DNA from: Thermoanaerobacterium xylanolyticum LX-11 | GTDB taxonomy: Bacteria; Bacillota; Thermoanaerobacteria; Thermoanaerobacterales; Thermoanaerobacteraceae | Direction of reading: 5' to 3' | Assembly (NCBI RefSeq): GCF_000189775.2 | Contig: NC_015555.1 | Location: 1,995,001 to 2,059,000, forward strand | DNA: 64,000 nucleotides | Shown: positions 56,388 through 64,000 of the stretch, one piece after another | Layout of the letters: every line of letters starts with the position of its first letter | Numbering within the stretch: the stretch's first letter is position 1 | Program-made: the position numbers and the translations under genes | The notes under the pieces: generated by a model | The model's database searches: none | What the model saw: the letters and a program-made list of their open reading frames with translations, nothing else | What the model was told of the DNA's origin: nothing

Positions 56388-58202
56388 TTAAAATATTCTC
56401 AAGATTAAATTTCCACCATTGTAAACTATAAATGAAACTATCCAAGCTAAGACTAATTGATATGCTACAGAAAATGCCGCCATCTTCCCACCGTATTCTT
56501 TTTTCATTGTGGCAATCAGAGATATACACGGTGTGTACAAAAGCACAAAGACGAGAAAGCTAATAGCTGAAATCGGCGTAAAAACCGTCGGCAAAATCTT
56601 TATCAAATTTCCGCCGTATATAACCCCCATAGTTCCTACTACCACTTCTTTTGCCATTATCCCTGTAAGAAGCGATACTGAATTTTGCCATGAAGCAAAA
56701 CCTAATGGTATAAAGATAGGACTTATGAATCTCCCTATATATGCGATAAAGCTTTTGTCTATTTCCGTCATGCCTGAGAAATTAAAGTTTGATAAAATCC
56801 AAACAATTATAGACACGGAAAAGATTATAGTACCTGCTTTTTTTAAGAATCCCTTGCCTTTTTCCCACGTGTGTACTGCCAATGACTTAAGTTCAGGCAA
56901 CTTATACTCAGGAAGTTCTATTATAAACGGCTCATCATCTTTCTTAAATATGGTATTTTTGAAAAGTATGCCTACTAAAAACGCCATAATGATGCCTAAT
57001 GCGTATAAAGATGCAACAACCAAAGCTTCGTGACCTTTAAACAAAGCACCAGCCATAACCAGATAAATAGGCAACCTTGCATTACAAGACATAAGCGGCA
57101 AAAGAAGAGCAGTCATCTTTCTGTCTTTTTCACTCTCTAAAGTTCTCGTTGACATCACACCAGGAACATTGCATCCAAAGCCAATTATAAGTGGAATAAA
57201 CGCCTTTCCGGATAACCCCATTTTCCTGATTATCTTGTCCATTAAAAAAGCTACTCTTGCCATATATCCGCTGTCTTCTAAAAACGATATACACAAAAAC
57301 AAGGCTAAGATCACGGGAAGAAACACTATTACCGATCCTACGCCGCCAATGATGCCGTCAATGATAAGTGACTTAAACCAGCCATTTGCACCAGATAACA
57401 AAATGTTAACATGCGGTACAAACCAAGCATTGACAAAACTGTCCAATAAATCTGCCAATGGTTGGCCCACCCAGCTAAAAGTAAACTGAAAAATTAAATA
57501 TATGATGGCTATAAATATCGGATATGCCAAAAATTTATTTATTAGGATTTTATCTAATCTCTCCGTAATTGTAACTGTATTTTCAGATGTGTACGTAACA
57601 CACTGTGATAAAATGCCTTCTATATACTTATATGTTTCAGCTTCACTTTTAAAGCGTACATTATTACGATAATGATTTTCATTATCATTTATTGCTTTTG
57701 AAAAAATGTCATTCGATAAAAGTTCCTTAATCTCGTCTACACCCTTTCCTTTTGAAGCCACAATAGGAACAACCATGACACCAAGTAATTTAGACAATTC
57801 TACATAATCAATCTTTATTCCTTTTTTCTTGGCAACATCAACCATGTTTAATATCAATATGATAGGTATGTTGAATTCTTTAAGTTGCATAGTTAAGTAC
57901 AAATTTCTCTTAAGATTTGAAGCATCTACTATATTTAATATAAAATCAACATTTCCGCTTTCCAGAAAAGACTTGGAAATTTTCTCTTCGTTGGAGTAAG
58001 TATCCATTGCATAAATACCAGGTAAGTCGACGATTTTTACATTGTCATTTATAAAGCCTTCTTTTTTTTCAACGGTGACACCAGGCCAATTGCCTACGTG
58101 CTGGTTTAACCCAGTAAGCAGATTAAAAAGAGTTGTCTTTCCAACATTAGGATTACCAATCAAAGCGGCGGTTGTCATTCGTTTTGAATCAGTAACTGCC
58201 AT
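56388..58202 (-). CDS. feoB: Ferrous iron transporter FeoB
   Basis: This 604-residue protein has an N-terminal GTPase domain with G1 IGNPNVGKTTLFNLLTG, G2/G3 VDLPGIYAM and G4 LNMVD, a helical GDI region, and a membrane domain from about residue 215 with two Gate motifs (for example GCNVPGVMSTRTLESEKDRK). It is on the short side because the C-terminal tail is small. It follows feoA by 21 bases. Iron control is expected through the Fur box ahead of feoA. Confidence 0.97.
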   Translation of the reverse strand: MAVTDSKRMTTAALIGNPNVGKTTLFNLLTGLNQHVGNWPGVTVEKKEGFINDNVKIVDLPGIYAMDTYSNEEKISKSFLESGNVDFILNIVDASNLKRNLYLTMQLKEFNIPIILILNMVDVAKKKGIKIDYVELSKLLGVMVVPIVASKGKGVDEIKELLSNDIFSKAINDNENHYRNNVRFKSEAETYKYIEGILSQCVTYTSENTVTITERLDKILINKFLAYPIFIAIIYLIFQFTFSWVGQPLADLLDSFVNAWFVPHVNILLSGANGWFKSLIIDGIIGGVGSVIVFLPVILALFLCISFLEDSGYMARVAFLMDKIIRKMGLSGKAFIPLIIGFGCNVPGVMSTRTLESEKDRKMTALLLPLMSCNARLPIYLVMAGALFKGHEALVVASLYALGIIMAFLVGILFKNTIFKKDDEPFIIELPEYKLPELKSLAVHTWEKGKGFLKKAGTIIFSVSIIVWILSNFNFSGMTEIDKSFIAYIGRFISPIFIPLGFASWQNSVSLLTGIMAKEVVVGTMGVIYGGNLIKILPTVFTPISAISFLVFVLLYTPCISLIATMKKEYGGKMAAFSVAYQLVLAWIVSFIVYNGGNLILRIF

Positions 58203-58223
58203 ACGCCCCCTCCTTCATTTTTT

Positions 58224-58451
58224 TTAAATAACGTCTTTTACGACGATATTCTTTGCATCTCTTTTTCTAATTGCTAAATCAAAACCCATAAAATTTATTA
58301 TTATAGGATCTCCTAAGGGCGCAAAGCTTTTGACTTTTACTTTTACGCCTTCATTTGCTCCAAGAGCACGCAATCTTTTGGCTAACTTTTCGTCACCTAA
58401 AATACCACTTACTAAAGCCGTTTGCCCTGGTCTTAAGTCGTATACGCTCAC
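58224..58451 (-). CDS. feoA: FeoA protein
   Basis: This 75-residue SH3-like cytoplasmic protein modulates FeoB. LRPGQTALVSGI, KLAKRLRALGA and GDPIIINFMGFDLAIRKRDA are typical. I prefer a GTG start at 58451, eight bases after AAGGGGG; the ATG at 58469 would place the ribosome site inside the gene. It begins the feoAB operon. Confidence 0.92.
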   Translation of the reverse strand: MSVYDLRPGQTALVSGILGDEKLAKRLRALGANEGVKVKVKSFAPLGDPIIINFMGFDLAIRKRDAKNIVVKDVI

Positions 58452-58468
58452 CACTACCACCCCCTTCA

Positions 58469-58525
58469 TTGATAATCATTCTCAATTTCTGATTCTATGA
58501 TACTATATATTCCCCTTCGTGTCAA
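58469..58525 (-). promoter_or_regulatory. Promoter and Fur box of the feo operon
   Basis: TTGACA (58520-58525), 17 bases, TATCAT (58497-58502) form the promoter. Just after the expected start lies TTGAGAAT-G-ATTATCAA (58469-58485), an inverted repeat with one mismatch that matches the Fur core. Iron-bound Fur would block the operon. Confidence 0.8.
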
Positions 58526-58547
58526 TAAAATATAAAAATAATATTTA

Positions 58548-59099
58548 TCATATCTTTATAAATCTATGCCATATCTTAAGAATTTGATTTTCAAGGGGAT
58601 CCAAAATGCCTTTTAGATATTTCACAAGCTTGCTGCTCAAAAATCCTATGACAAATCCAGCCACGACATCTACAGGATAGTGAACTCCAACATATACTCT
58701 CGCTATAAGCAGTAAAACCGTCAAAACCATCATAGTAGCACCAAGGAACTTATTTCCTTTTAGCTGAGTAAATGCAATAGCAGAACCTCCTGATAGATGA
58801 TCACTTGGAAAAGACGCATCACTTGGATGTTTAATAAGCAAATTCACTTTATGTGTAACAAAAGGTCTTGGTTCAAAGTAAAATCTTGAAATGATAAAAT
58901 TCGCGCTCAGTGCTATGACTGCAGCAAAGAACTCTTCCATCGATACCTTTTTCCCATCATCCTCTCCAATAAACCATTGGATAACCATTATCAGCCCATA
59001 TATAATAGGAGAATACAAAGCAATAAATATCATCACTTTATCTAATATACTATGATGACCTGCAAATCCATTGATAAATTGAAAAATAGCGTAATTCAT
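58548..59099 (-). CDS. PAP2-family phosphatase (undecaprenyl-diphosphatase type)
   Basis: This 183-residue membrane protein has about five segments and the three PAP2 signature parts: SRFYFEPRPF, FPSDHLSGGSAIAF and ARVYVGVHYPVDVVAGF. It resembles BcrC/YbjG enzymes that recycle the undecaprenyl carrier in cell wall synthesis, though lipid phosphate phosphatases look alike. I start at 59099, eight bases after GAGG, rather than the GTG at 59108. Confidence 0.9.
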   Translation of the reverse strand: MNYAIFQFINGFAGHHSILDKVMIFIALYSPIIYGLIMVIQWFIGEDDGKKVSMEEFFAAVIALSANFIISRFYFEPRPFVTHKVNLLIKHPSDASFPSDHLSGGSAIAFTQLKGNKFLGATMMVLTVLLLIARVYVGVHYPVDVVAGFVIGFLSSKLVKYLKGILDPLENQILKIWHRFIKI

Positions 59100-59179
59100 T
59101 TTCATCACCTCGTATTAAGATTTTAACCTTCAATTCTTAAAATAAAATTAGATACAGATTAAAAAATAATTAAAATTTC

Positions 59180-59235
59180 TTGACAAATACGATAAACAAT
59201 TATATAATCCTAAATAGTAAATTATTCTTATTTAG
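59180..59235 (+). promoter_or_regulatory. Promoter and candidate Zur/Fur-family operator
   Basis: TTGACA (59180-59185), 17 bases, TATAAT (59203-59208) form the promoter. Right after the -10, CTAAATA...TATTTAG (59210-59235) is an imperfect 26-base palindrome, matching at nine of 13 positions, a likely autoregulatory site for the Fur-family protein. Confidence 0.72.
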
Positions 59236-59250
59236 AAGGAATGAGGGATT

Positions 59251-59673
59251 ATGACAAAGGAAGATATTTTAAAAACCATAAAATCCAACAACTTTAAGAT
59301 AACTCCTCAAAGAGAGCTTATCATAAACATAATGCTAAATTCCAATGGTTACTTATCTGTAAGGGAAATCTACGAAAAAGTAAAAAGTTCATTTCCACAA
59401 GTAAGTTTAGATACTGTATACAGAAATTTAAGCCTTCTAAAAGATATAAATGTATTAAGTGAAGCAACTATAGGCAACAATATTATGTATGAAATTCACA
59501 AAGACATGCATGAACACATAATGAAATGTCTAAAATGCGGGAAGATCTTTGAACTGGATATATGTCCCATAGATCTTTGTAGGAACAAACTGGATGGTTT
59601 TGAAGTTGTAGACCACAAAATCGAGATCACTGGATACTGCAAAAATTGCAAAAATCACGAGGAGGATTGTTGA
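59251..59673 (+). CDS. Fur-family metalloregulator (probably Zur)
   Basis: This 140-residue repressor has an N-terminal winged helix (ITPQRELIINIML, VSLDTVYRNLSLL) and the metal sites: two CxxC pairs (Cys93/Cys96 and Cys130/Cys133) for structural zinc and the HKDMHEH stretch (83-89). It is the first gene of an ABC importer operon for zinc or manganese, so Zur is more likely than Fur or PerR, but that is inferred. The znuA start overlaps its stop. Confidence 0.9.
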   Translation: MTKEDILKTIKSNNFKITPQRELIINIMLNSNGYLSVREIYEKVKSSFPQVSLDTVYRNLSLLKDINVLSEATIGNNIMYEIHKDMHEHIMKCLKCGKIFELDICPIDLCRNKLDGFEVVDHKIEITGYCKNCKNHEEDC

Positions 59674-60554
59674 TGAAAAAATTTATTTCAATTTTTTTGG
59701 CGATTTTGATAGTGTTTAGCTTGACGTCATGCAATACGAAAATTTCAAAAAAGCCCAGCAAATTAGCTGTATATGCAACTTTTTATCCCTTATACGATCT
59801 TACAAAAAAGATTGCAGGTGATAAAGCCACAGTTCAAAACATAATACCACCAGGCGTGGAGCCACACGACTGGGAACCTACGACAAAACAGATAGCAGAC
59901 ATAGAAGGAGCTTCTCTCGTCGTGTATTTAGGACTTGGGATGGATTCATGGATAAGCAAAGTAGAATCGTCTGTATCAGGACCTAAATTTGTAAATGTGT
60001 CAAACGGTATTGACGCTATAAAAGTCGGAAATGCTGTAAATCCTCATGTATGGCTCTCTCCAAAAGAAGCACAAATATTAGCAAAAAATATCAAAGATGC
60101 TTTAGTAAATGCTGACAATAAAAACGCAAAATACTACGAAGATAATTATAATACTTTGTTAAATACATTAAAGCAGTTAGACAGTGAATACACTGAAAGA
60201 CTTAAAAACACCAAGACAAAGACATTTATAGTCTATCACAGTGCCTTTGACTACGTAGCGAGAGATTACGGCTTAAACCAAGTATCTATTGTCGGTATGA
60301 GCGAGGAAGCTGAAGCAAGTCCTGCTAAAGTTGCTGAAGTTATACAACTTATAAAAAAAGAAAATATAAAGTACATCTTTACAGAGCCATTGACATCACC
60401 TAAGCCGATCCAATCAATTGCCAGCGAAACAGGTGCAAAGGTATTACCGCTAAATACTATTGAAGGGCTTACTAAAGATGAAATGAAGAAAGGATACGAT
60501 TATATAAAATTGTTGCAGCAAAACTTAGACAATCTTCAAAAAGCATTAAATTAG
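59673..60554 (+). CDS. Zn/Mn-binding ABC transporter lipoprotein (ZnuA type)
   Basis: This 293-residue lipoprotein has the lipobox LTSC (Cys20) and the cluster A-I fold. Metal ligands are likely His65 (GVEPHDWEP), His125 (NPHVWLSP), His189 (VYHSAFDY) and an acidic residue near IFTEPLTSP. There is no His-rich loop, so zinc versus manganese is not settled. I start at 59673, seven bases after GGAGG, overlapping the regulator stop (TGATG). Confidence 0.92.
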   Translation: MKKFISIFLAILIVFSLTSCNTKISKKPSKLAVYATFYPLYDLTKKIAGDKATVQNIIPPGVEPHDWEPTTKQIADIEGASLVVYLGLGMDSWISKVESSVSGPKFVNVSNGIDAIKVGNAVNPHVWLSPKEAQILAKNIKDALVNADNKNAKYYEDNYNTLLNTLKQLDSEYTERLKNTKTKTFIVYHSAFDYVARDYGLNQVSIVGMSEEAEASPAKVAEVIQLIKKENIKYIFTEPLTSPKPIQSIASETGAKVLPLNTIEGLTKDEMKKGYDYIKLLQQNLDNLQKALN

Positions 60555-60573
60555 ATTAACGAAAGGGATTTTT

Positions 60574-61347
60574 ATGGGTAAAATAGTAGAGCTTAAAGAT
60601 GTTAGTTTTTCTTATGATGATAAAAAGGTACTTAACAATATCAATCTAACTATCGATGACGGCGAATTTGTAGGCCTTATTGGGCCTAATGGTTCAGGCA
60701 AAAGCACACTTGTAAAGATCATGATAGGAGATCTTACACCTTCATCTGGCGAAGTCCTCATAAATGGGATAAACGTAAAAGACATGAAAAATAGATCTGT
60801 AATCGGATATGTCCCCCAAAAGTCTTATTCATTCAACGCTTCTTTTCCAGCAAGTGTAAAAGAAGTCGTCTCAATGGGGCTTTATGGAAAATTAGGGTTG
60901 TTTAAAAAACTTTCCAAAGATGACTGGGAAATCGTGAATAACGCTTTAAAGACTGTCGACATGATTGATTACAAAGACAGGCTTATTGGAAATCTGTCCG
61001 GAGGCCAGCAGCAACGGGTATTTATAGCAAGAGCTCTTGTCAGCGATCCTAAGATTTTATTTTTAGATGAACCGACGACAGGCATAGATGCAAAGTCAGA
61101 AGACACTCTCTATAAAATACTTGATACTTTAAATAAGGAAAACAAAATAACGATTATCATGGTCACTCATGATGTATGGGCCATATCCGACAAGGTATCT
61201 CGAATCGTATGCATGGGAAATGGCAGACTATATGACAAATGCGACACTTTAGACTTCTCAAAAAAAGAATTAGCAGAAATATATGGATACCCTGTCAAAC
61301 TTGATATGCACCATCACCAAAGTGAAAATATCAATAATCGACTTTAG
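60574..61347 (+). CDS. Zn/Mn ABC transporter ATPase (ZnuC type)
   Basis: This 257-residue ATPase has Walker A GPNGSGKSTLV near residue 37, signature LSGGQQQRVFI and Walker B KILFLDEPTTGID. The C-terminus ends in MHHHQSENINNRL, a short His cluster. The ATG follows AAAGGGA. It works with the ZnuA- and ZnuB-type proteins on each side. Confidence 0.93.
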   Translation: MGKIVELKDVSFSYDDKKVLNNINLTIDDGEFVGLIGPNGSGKSTLVKIMIGDLTPSSGEVLINGINVKDMKNRSVIGYVPQKSYSFNASFPASVKEVVSMGLYGKLGLFKKLSKDDWEIVNNALKTVDMIDYKDRLIGNLSGGQQQRVFIARALVSDPKILFLDEPTTGIDAKSEDTLYKILDTLNKENKITIIMVTHDVWAISDKVSRIVCMGNGRLYDKCDTLDFSKKELAEIYGYPVKLDMHHHQSENINNRL

Positions 61348-61361
61348 ATTGAGGTGTTACA

Positions 61362-62162
61362 ATGCTTAATATTTTTACATACGACTTTATGATTAGGGCA
61401 TTTCTTGCAGGTGGATTTATATCGATAATAGCTCCATTGGTAGGCAGTTTCTTAGTGTTAAGAAGGCTATCGCAGATGGGGGATACTCTATCTCACGTAG
61501 CACTGGCAGGCGTAGCAGCAGGATTTCTCATAGGTATAAATCCTACAATCGGCTCAATAATCTTCGTAATACTGTCATCTTTTGGTATTGAACGCTTGAG
61601 AAAATCATACTTTAGATACTCGGAAATATCTATTGCCGTTGTCATGTCTGCAGGAATGGCAATCGCAGTAATACTTCTAAGTTTATCCAGCGGAAGTCCT
61701 GCAAACATAATGAATTACCTTTTTGGGAGCATAATATCAATTAATAACACTGATGTATTGCTATCACTCATACTTAGCATTGCAGTAATAACTTTAATTT
61801 ATATCTTCTACAAGGAGCTTCTATACATTACATTTGACGAAGAAGCTGCTTTGATATCAGGTATTCCTGTAAACTTGGTAAATATAATATTTACCATGAT
61901 TGTGGCCGTAACCGTAGCAGTTTCCATGAGAATAGTTGGAGCTTTGCTGGTATCAGCATTGATGGTGATACCAGCGGCAGCCAGTCTCAAAATCGCCAAA
62001 AACTTCAGACAGACTATTTCTTACGCCATACTGTTTTCCTTCATATCTGTATTTGCAGGAATAATACTCTCCTTCTACCTCAATCTTTCACCAGGCGGCA
62101 GCATTGTAATAGTTTCTCTCATAATCATGGGTTTAGCAAGCATAAAGAAGGCAGGTAACTAA
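61362..62162 (+). CDS. Zn/Mn ABC transporter permease (ZnuB type)
   Basis: This 266-residue permease has about eight membrane segments. GSFLVLRRLSQMGDTLSHVALAGVAAGF, near residue 30, is the signature of the ABC-3 family. It is the last gene of the operon; its stop lies in the terminator stem. Confidence 0.94.
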   Translation: MLNIFTYDFMIRAFLAGGFISIIAPLVGSFLVLRRLSQMGDTLSHVALAGVAAGFLIGINPTIGSIIFVILSSFGIERLRKSYFRYSEISIAVVMSAGMAIAVILLSLSSGSPANIMNYLFGSIISINNTDVLLSLILSIAVITLIYIFYKELLYITFDEEAALISGIPVNLVNIIFTMIVAVTVAVSMRIVGALLVSALMVIPAAASLKIAKNFRQTISYAILFSFISVFAGIILSFYLNLSPGGSIVIVSLIIMGLASIKKAGN

Positions 62163-62176
62163 CCTGCTTTTTTTGT
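62152..62176 (+). terminator. Terminator of the metal importer operon
   Basis: GCAGGTAACTAACCTGC followed by TTTTTTTG. Confidence 0.9.
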
Positions 62177-62231
62177 TTTTAACTTGGATAATAAAATGTA
62201 CTGACTTTAAGATTTTCGTTTAAGTCTTTCT

Positions 62232-62336
62232 CTATTGGCTATATCTTAAAAACATATATCCCACATACAAAAACAACAAAGTAGCAATCACATCTATTAT
62301 ATTAGATATATTTGCAAAAAGCTCTATGCATTCCAA
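62232..62336 (-). CDS. Possible 34-residue membrane peptide
   Basis: A TTG at 62336, nine bases after AGGAGG, opens 34 codons with one hydrophobic segment (IIDVIATLLFLYVGYMFL) and a short tail RYSQ. It lies 51 bases after the 184-residue membrane protein gene and could be in the same transcript, behind ECF motif C. It may be chance; the ribosome site is the main support. Confidence 0.42.
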   Translation of the reverse strand: MECIELFANISNIIDVIATLLFLYVGYMFLRYSQ

Positions 62337-62386
62337 CTCCTAAAACCTCCTAACTAAAAAAATCCATTAATATATCCAACAAAAAT

Positions 62387-62941
62387 TTATGGAAAGTACA
62401 CATTTCGCTTTAAATATATTTTTTTGCCCATTAATTCTACCACATTATCACCTAATTTCTTTACTGAAATATCATAAACATGATCTTTACGAAGTAAATT
62501 TTTAACAAGCAAAACACCTTTTATGATTTCTTTTTCCTGTCTTACAACAATTCCATAATCAGTAGTAGCGCCGTAATTTGATCTATAAACTATAACGGAG
62601 CTTGATTCAAACCTAATATTGTGAATTGGCATAAACGCCTCATTTACATTAAGAGTAATAGTAGCAAATAAAATAATGGCTGCAATTGTTGTACTTATCA
62701 ATATTAATATTATTGAAATCACACTATTCACTATCTTTGCAGAAATATGTTTAAATCTAAAGCCATTTATTAACAATATCAAAGGTATTATCTGAATACA
62801 CAAAGAAAAAATATCGTTTAATTTTAAAGACTTAAATCTTATAAAAGGATAAAAATAATCTAAATTCAATATCCATAAAACATAAATAGCCAATAGAACT
62901 ATATGGATAATATATTTGTTATTTCGAATTAAATTATTCAC
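62387..62941 (-). CDS. Membrane protein of unknown function (candidate ECF target)
   Basis: This roughly 184-residue protein has three membrane segments (about 10-28, 45-62 and 72-95) and a C-terminal outer part with NVNEAFMPIHNIRFESSSVIVYRSNYG. I recognise no family. I start with a GTG at 62941, six bases after AGGTG. ECF motif C lies about 145 bases upstream with no other gene between. It could be part of an envelope stress response, by inference. Confidence 0.7.
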   Translation of the reverse strand: MNNLIRNNKYIIHIVLLAIYVLWILNLDYFYPFIRFKSLKLNDIFSLCIQIIPLILLINGFRFKHISAKIVNSVISIILILISTTIAAIILFATITLNVNEAFMPIHNIRFESSSVIVYRSNYGATTDYGIVVRQEKEIIKGVLLVKNLLRKDHVYDISVKKLGDNVVELMGKKIYLKRNVYFP

Positions 62942-63082
62942 TAATATCACCTATCTTTTATATTTAAATCCAATATCATTCTTTCCTATCTAAAACAGAT
63001 GGAAAAATGCAATCACATCCTTTCCATGTTTGCAATATTTATCAATTGGACTAAATTTATCTTGCAACTTGCTCTCTCTCAA

Positions 63083-63115
63083 TATAAGACAAATTTCTAA
63101 GGAATTTGTTACAGT
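63083..63115 (-). promoter_or_regulatory. ECF-type promoter motif, copy C
   Basis: AACTGTAAC (TGTAAC at 63108-63113) and TTTGTCTTATA (GTCT at 63087-63090) with a 17-base spacer on the minus strand. Upstream AAAAAATTTTTATAAAAA closely matches copy B, and GAGAGAGAGC follows in the same place as CAGAGAGG in B. Confidence 0.6.
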
Positions 63116-63166
63116 TTTTTATAAAAATTTTTTAAATGGTTCTCATATTCTTTTGAGAAAAATAAG

Positions 63167-64000
63167 TTAGCGTCTTCCAAACAAATACAAAAATGCATAA
63201 GCAGGAATTTTTACTATTGGTACCTTTGTCGAGACCTTAACTTTCCCATAATCTTCTGGCCTTTTTGTTACTAATATTGCTGAATCAATATTTTTTTCTT
63301 TTTTGCTCATCTCAACAATGGCATCATTCTCGGAAAGTGTCGTATCTTCTCTGAATTTCACTTCGATTAAGGATTTACTATGTGGGAATTCAACCACTAC
63401 ATCAATCTCTTTTTGATTATCATTAGCTTTTCTAAAATAACCTATTCTAGCATTTGTTTGCAGGTAAAAATTATAGATATGTTTAAAAACTGCTGTTTCA
63501 ACCATTATTCCAAGTTCTTTACTGTCTAAGAGTATATTGTCTATCATTAAAACTGCATTTCTTAGGGCAGGGTCGGAAACGTAAATTTTGGGTTTTGCTT
63601 TTAGAACTTTTTTACCGCCTAATTCTATAGGTAAACTTTTATAAATCAAATTTGCATTTTCAAGAAGATGAATATAGTTTTCTAATGTTACTGTTGAAAC
63701 ATCTCCAATTTCTTTACTTATCGTTGAAATACTTATAACATTTGCAGAATTGAAGCATAAGTACAAAAAAACCTTCTCTAACACTGCTAAATTTCTCACA
63801 TTAAACAAGGAAGGTATATCTCTTTTAATAACTTTATCAACCACATCTTCTCTTAACATTCTTTGCACCAAAAATTGGTCTTCTGAGAATACAAATTCGG
63901 GGAATCCTCCTATTGTTAAATACTTATTAAAGTACTTTTGCAATGGCATAAGTAAAAACATAAGCTCATTTAACTGAGAGTCATTTAAATTTGAAATTTC
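63167..64000 (-). CDS. DUF4143-type AAA ATPase, C-terminal part (runs off right edge)
   Basis: The frame is open to position 64000, so the listed ATG is not the true start. About 278 codons are seen: LTIGGFPEFVFSEDQ, then a winged-helix part (ISISTISKEIGDVSTVTLENYIHLLENANLI) and a nuclease-like DUF4143 domain with IGYFRKANDNQKEIDVVVEF and LIEVKFRE. The N-terminal P-loop ATPase domain (about 150 residues) lies outside. These ATPases are common in accessory regions; their role is unknown. Confidence 0.88.
   Translation of the reverse strand, partial: EISNLNDSQLNELMFLLMPLQKYFNKYLTIGGFPEFVFSEDQFLVQRMLREDVVDKVIKRDIPSLFNVRNLAVLEKVFLYLCFNSANVISISTISKEIGDVSTVTLENYIHLLENANLIYKSLPIELGGKKVLKAKPKIYVSDPALRNAVLMIDNILLDSKELGIMVETAVFKHIYNFYLQTNARIGYFRKANDNQKEIDVVVEFPHSKSLIEVKFREDTTLSENDAIVEMSKKEKNIDSAILVTKRPEDYGKVKVSTKVPIVKIPAYAFLYLFGRR

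Noticed and set aside
62951-63082. Tiny ORFs (8-10 codons) between ECF motif C and the membrane protein gene
   Set aside because: They have ribosome-like bases, but are too short to separate from chance without comparison.

Overview
The window is AT-rich bacterial DNA from a low-GC, Gram-positive, anaerobic, sugar-fermenting thermophile, most likely Thermoanaerobacterium or a close relative in the Thermoanaerobacterales. This placement is an inference. It rests on a one-gene pyruvate:ferredoxin oxidoreductase, GG-rich Shine-Dalgarno sites with frequent GTG/TTG starts, classic sigma-A promoters with 17-base spacers, and a preQ1-I riboswitch very like the compact Thermoanaerobacter tengcongensis type. 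No rRNA, tRNA or CRISPR array was seen.

Layout. 1-2747: a homocitrate-synthase-family gene followed by aconitase (cut by the left edge). 2868-6940: a GlcNAc/glucose-type PTS (EIICB, EIIA), its PRD antiterminator, and a TIM-barrel protein of unknown role; two nearly identical RAT/terminator leaders tie the last to the PTS. 6945-8591: a chemotaxis receptor with a sigma-D-like promoter. 8661-17091: one long nucleoside uptake and breakdown operon (lipoprotein, ATPase, two permeases, GntR regulator, cytidine deaminase, phosphopentomutase, pyrimidine phosphorylase). 17189-20760: two formimino-folate genes and a P-loop DUF4914 protein with a leader peptide and hairpin. 21338-27241: PFOR, isocitrate dehydrogenase and an AEC carrier. 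27265-31724: a secreted DUF2680-like protein, an FMN-binding lipoprotein, an MbfA-like ferritin/VIT1 protein and a DUF5685-DnaJ-membrane trio. 31804-32962: queT under a preQ1 riboswitch, and a VapBC pair.

33068-43650 is a cobalamin operon led by a B12 riboswitch. It encodes BtuFCD-type uptake, amidation (CbiA, CbiP), CbiB, CobD, CobU, CobS, and a CblT/CblS-like pair for alpha-ribazole salvage.

43701-49871 is an accessory zone. An IS1380-type element (45227-46974) with 16-bp inverted repeats and a TTAAA duplication has split a membrane-anchored protein gene; removing the element restores the frame. Its own transposase and a nearby Rpn-type nuclease are both frameshifted. An ECF sigma factor with a DUF4367 anti-sigma factor follows. 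Three places in the window (43896-43930, 49694-49727, 63083-63115) share an unusual promoter-like motif, ACTGTAACAAA...TTTGTCT, two of them directly ahead of undescribed 36-38-residue membrane peptides. I think this is the most interesting hidden signal: a small ECF regulon built on tiny membrane proteins.

49928-62176 returns to housekeeping: an APC permease, an RNA methyltransferase, a second methyltransferase, a DUF2156 protein behind a Rex-like palindrome, an Lrp/aminotransferase pair, a Feo iron system with a Fur box and a 50-residue Cys-rich partner, a PAP2 phosphatase, and a Fur-family regulator with a Zn/Mn ABC importer. The right edge holds small membrane proteins and a truncated DUF4143 ATPase.
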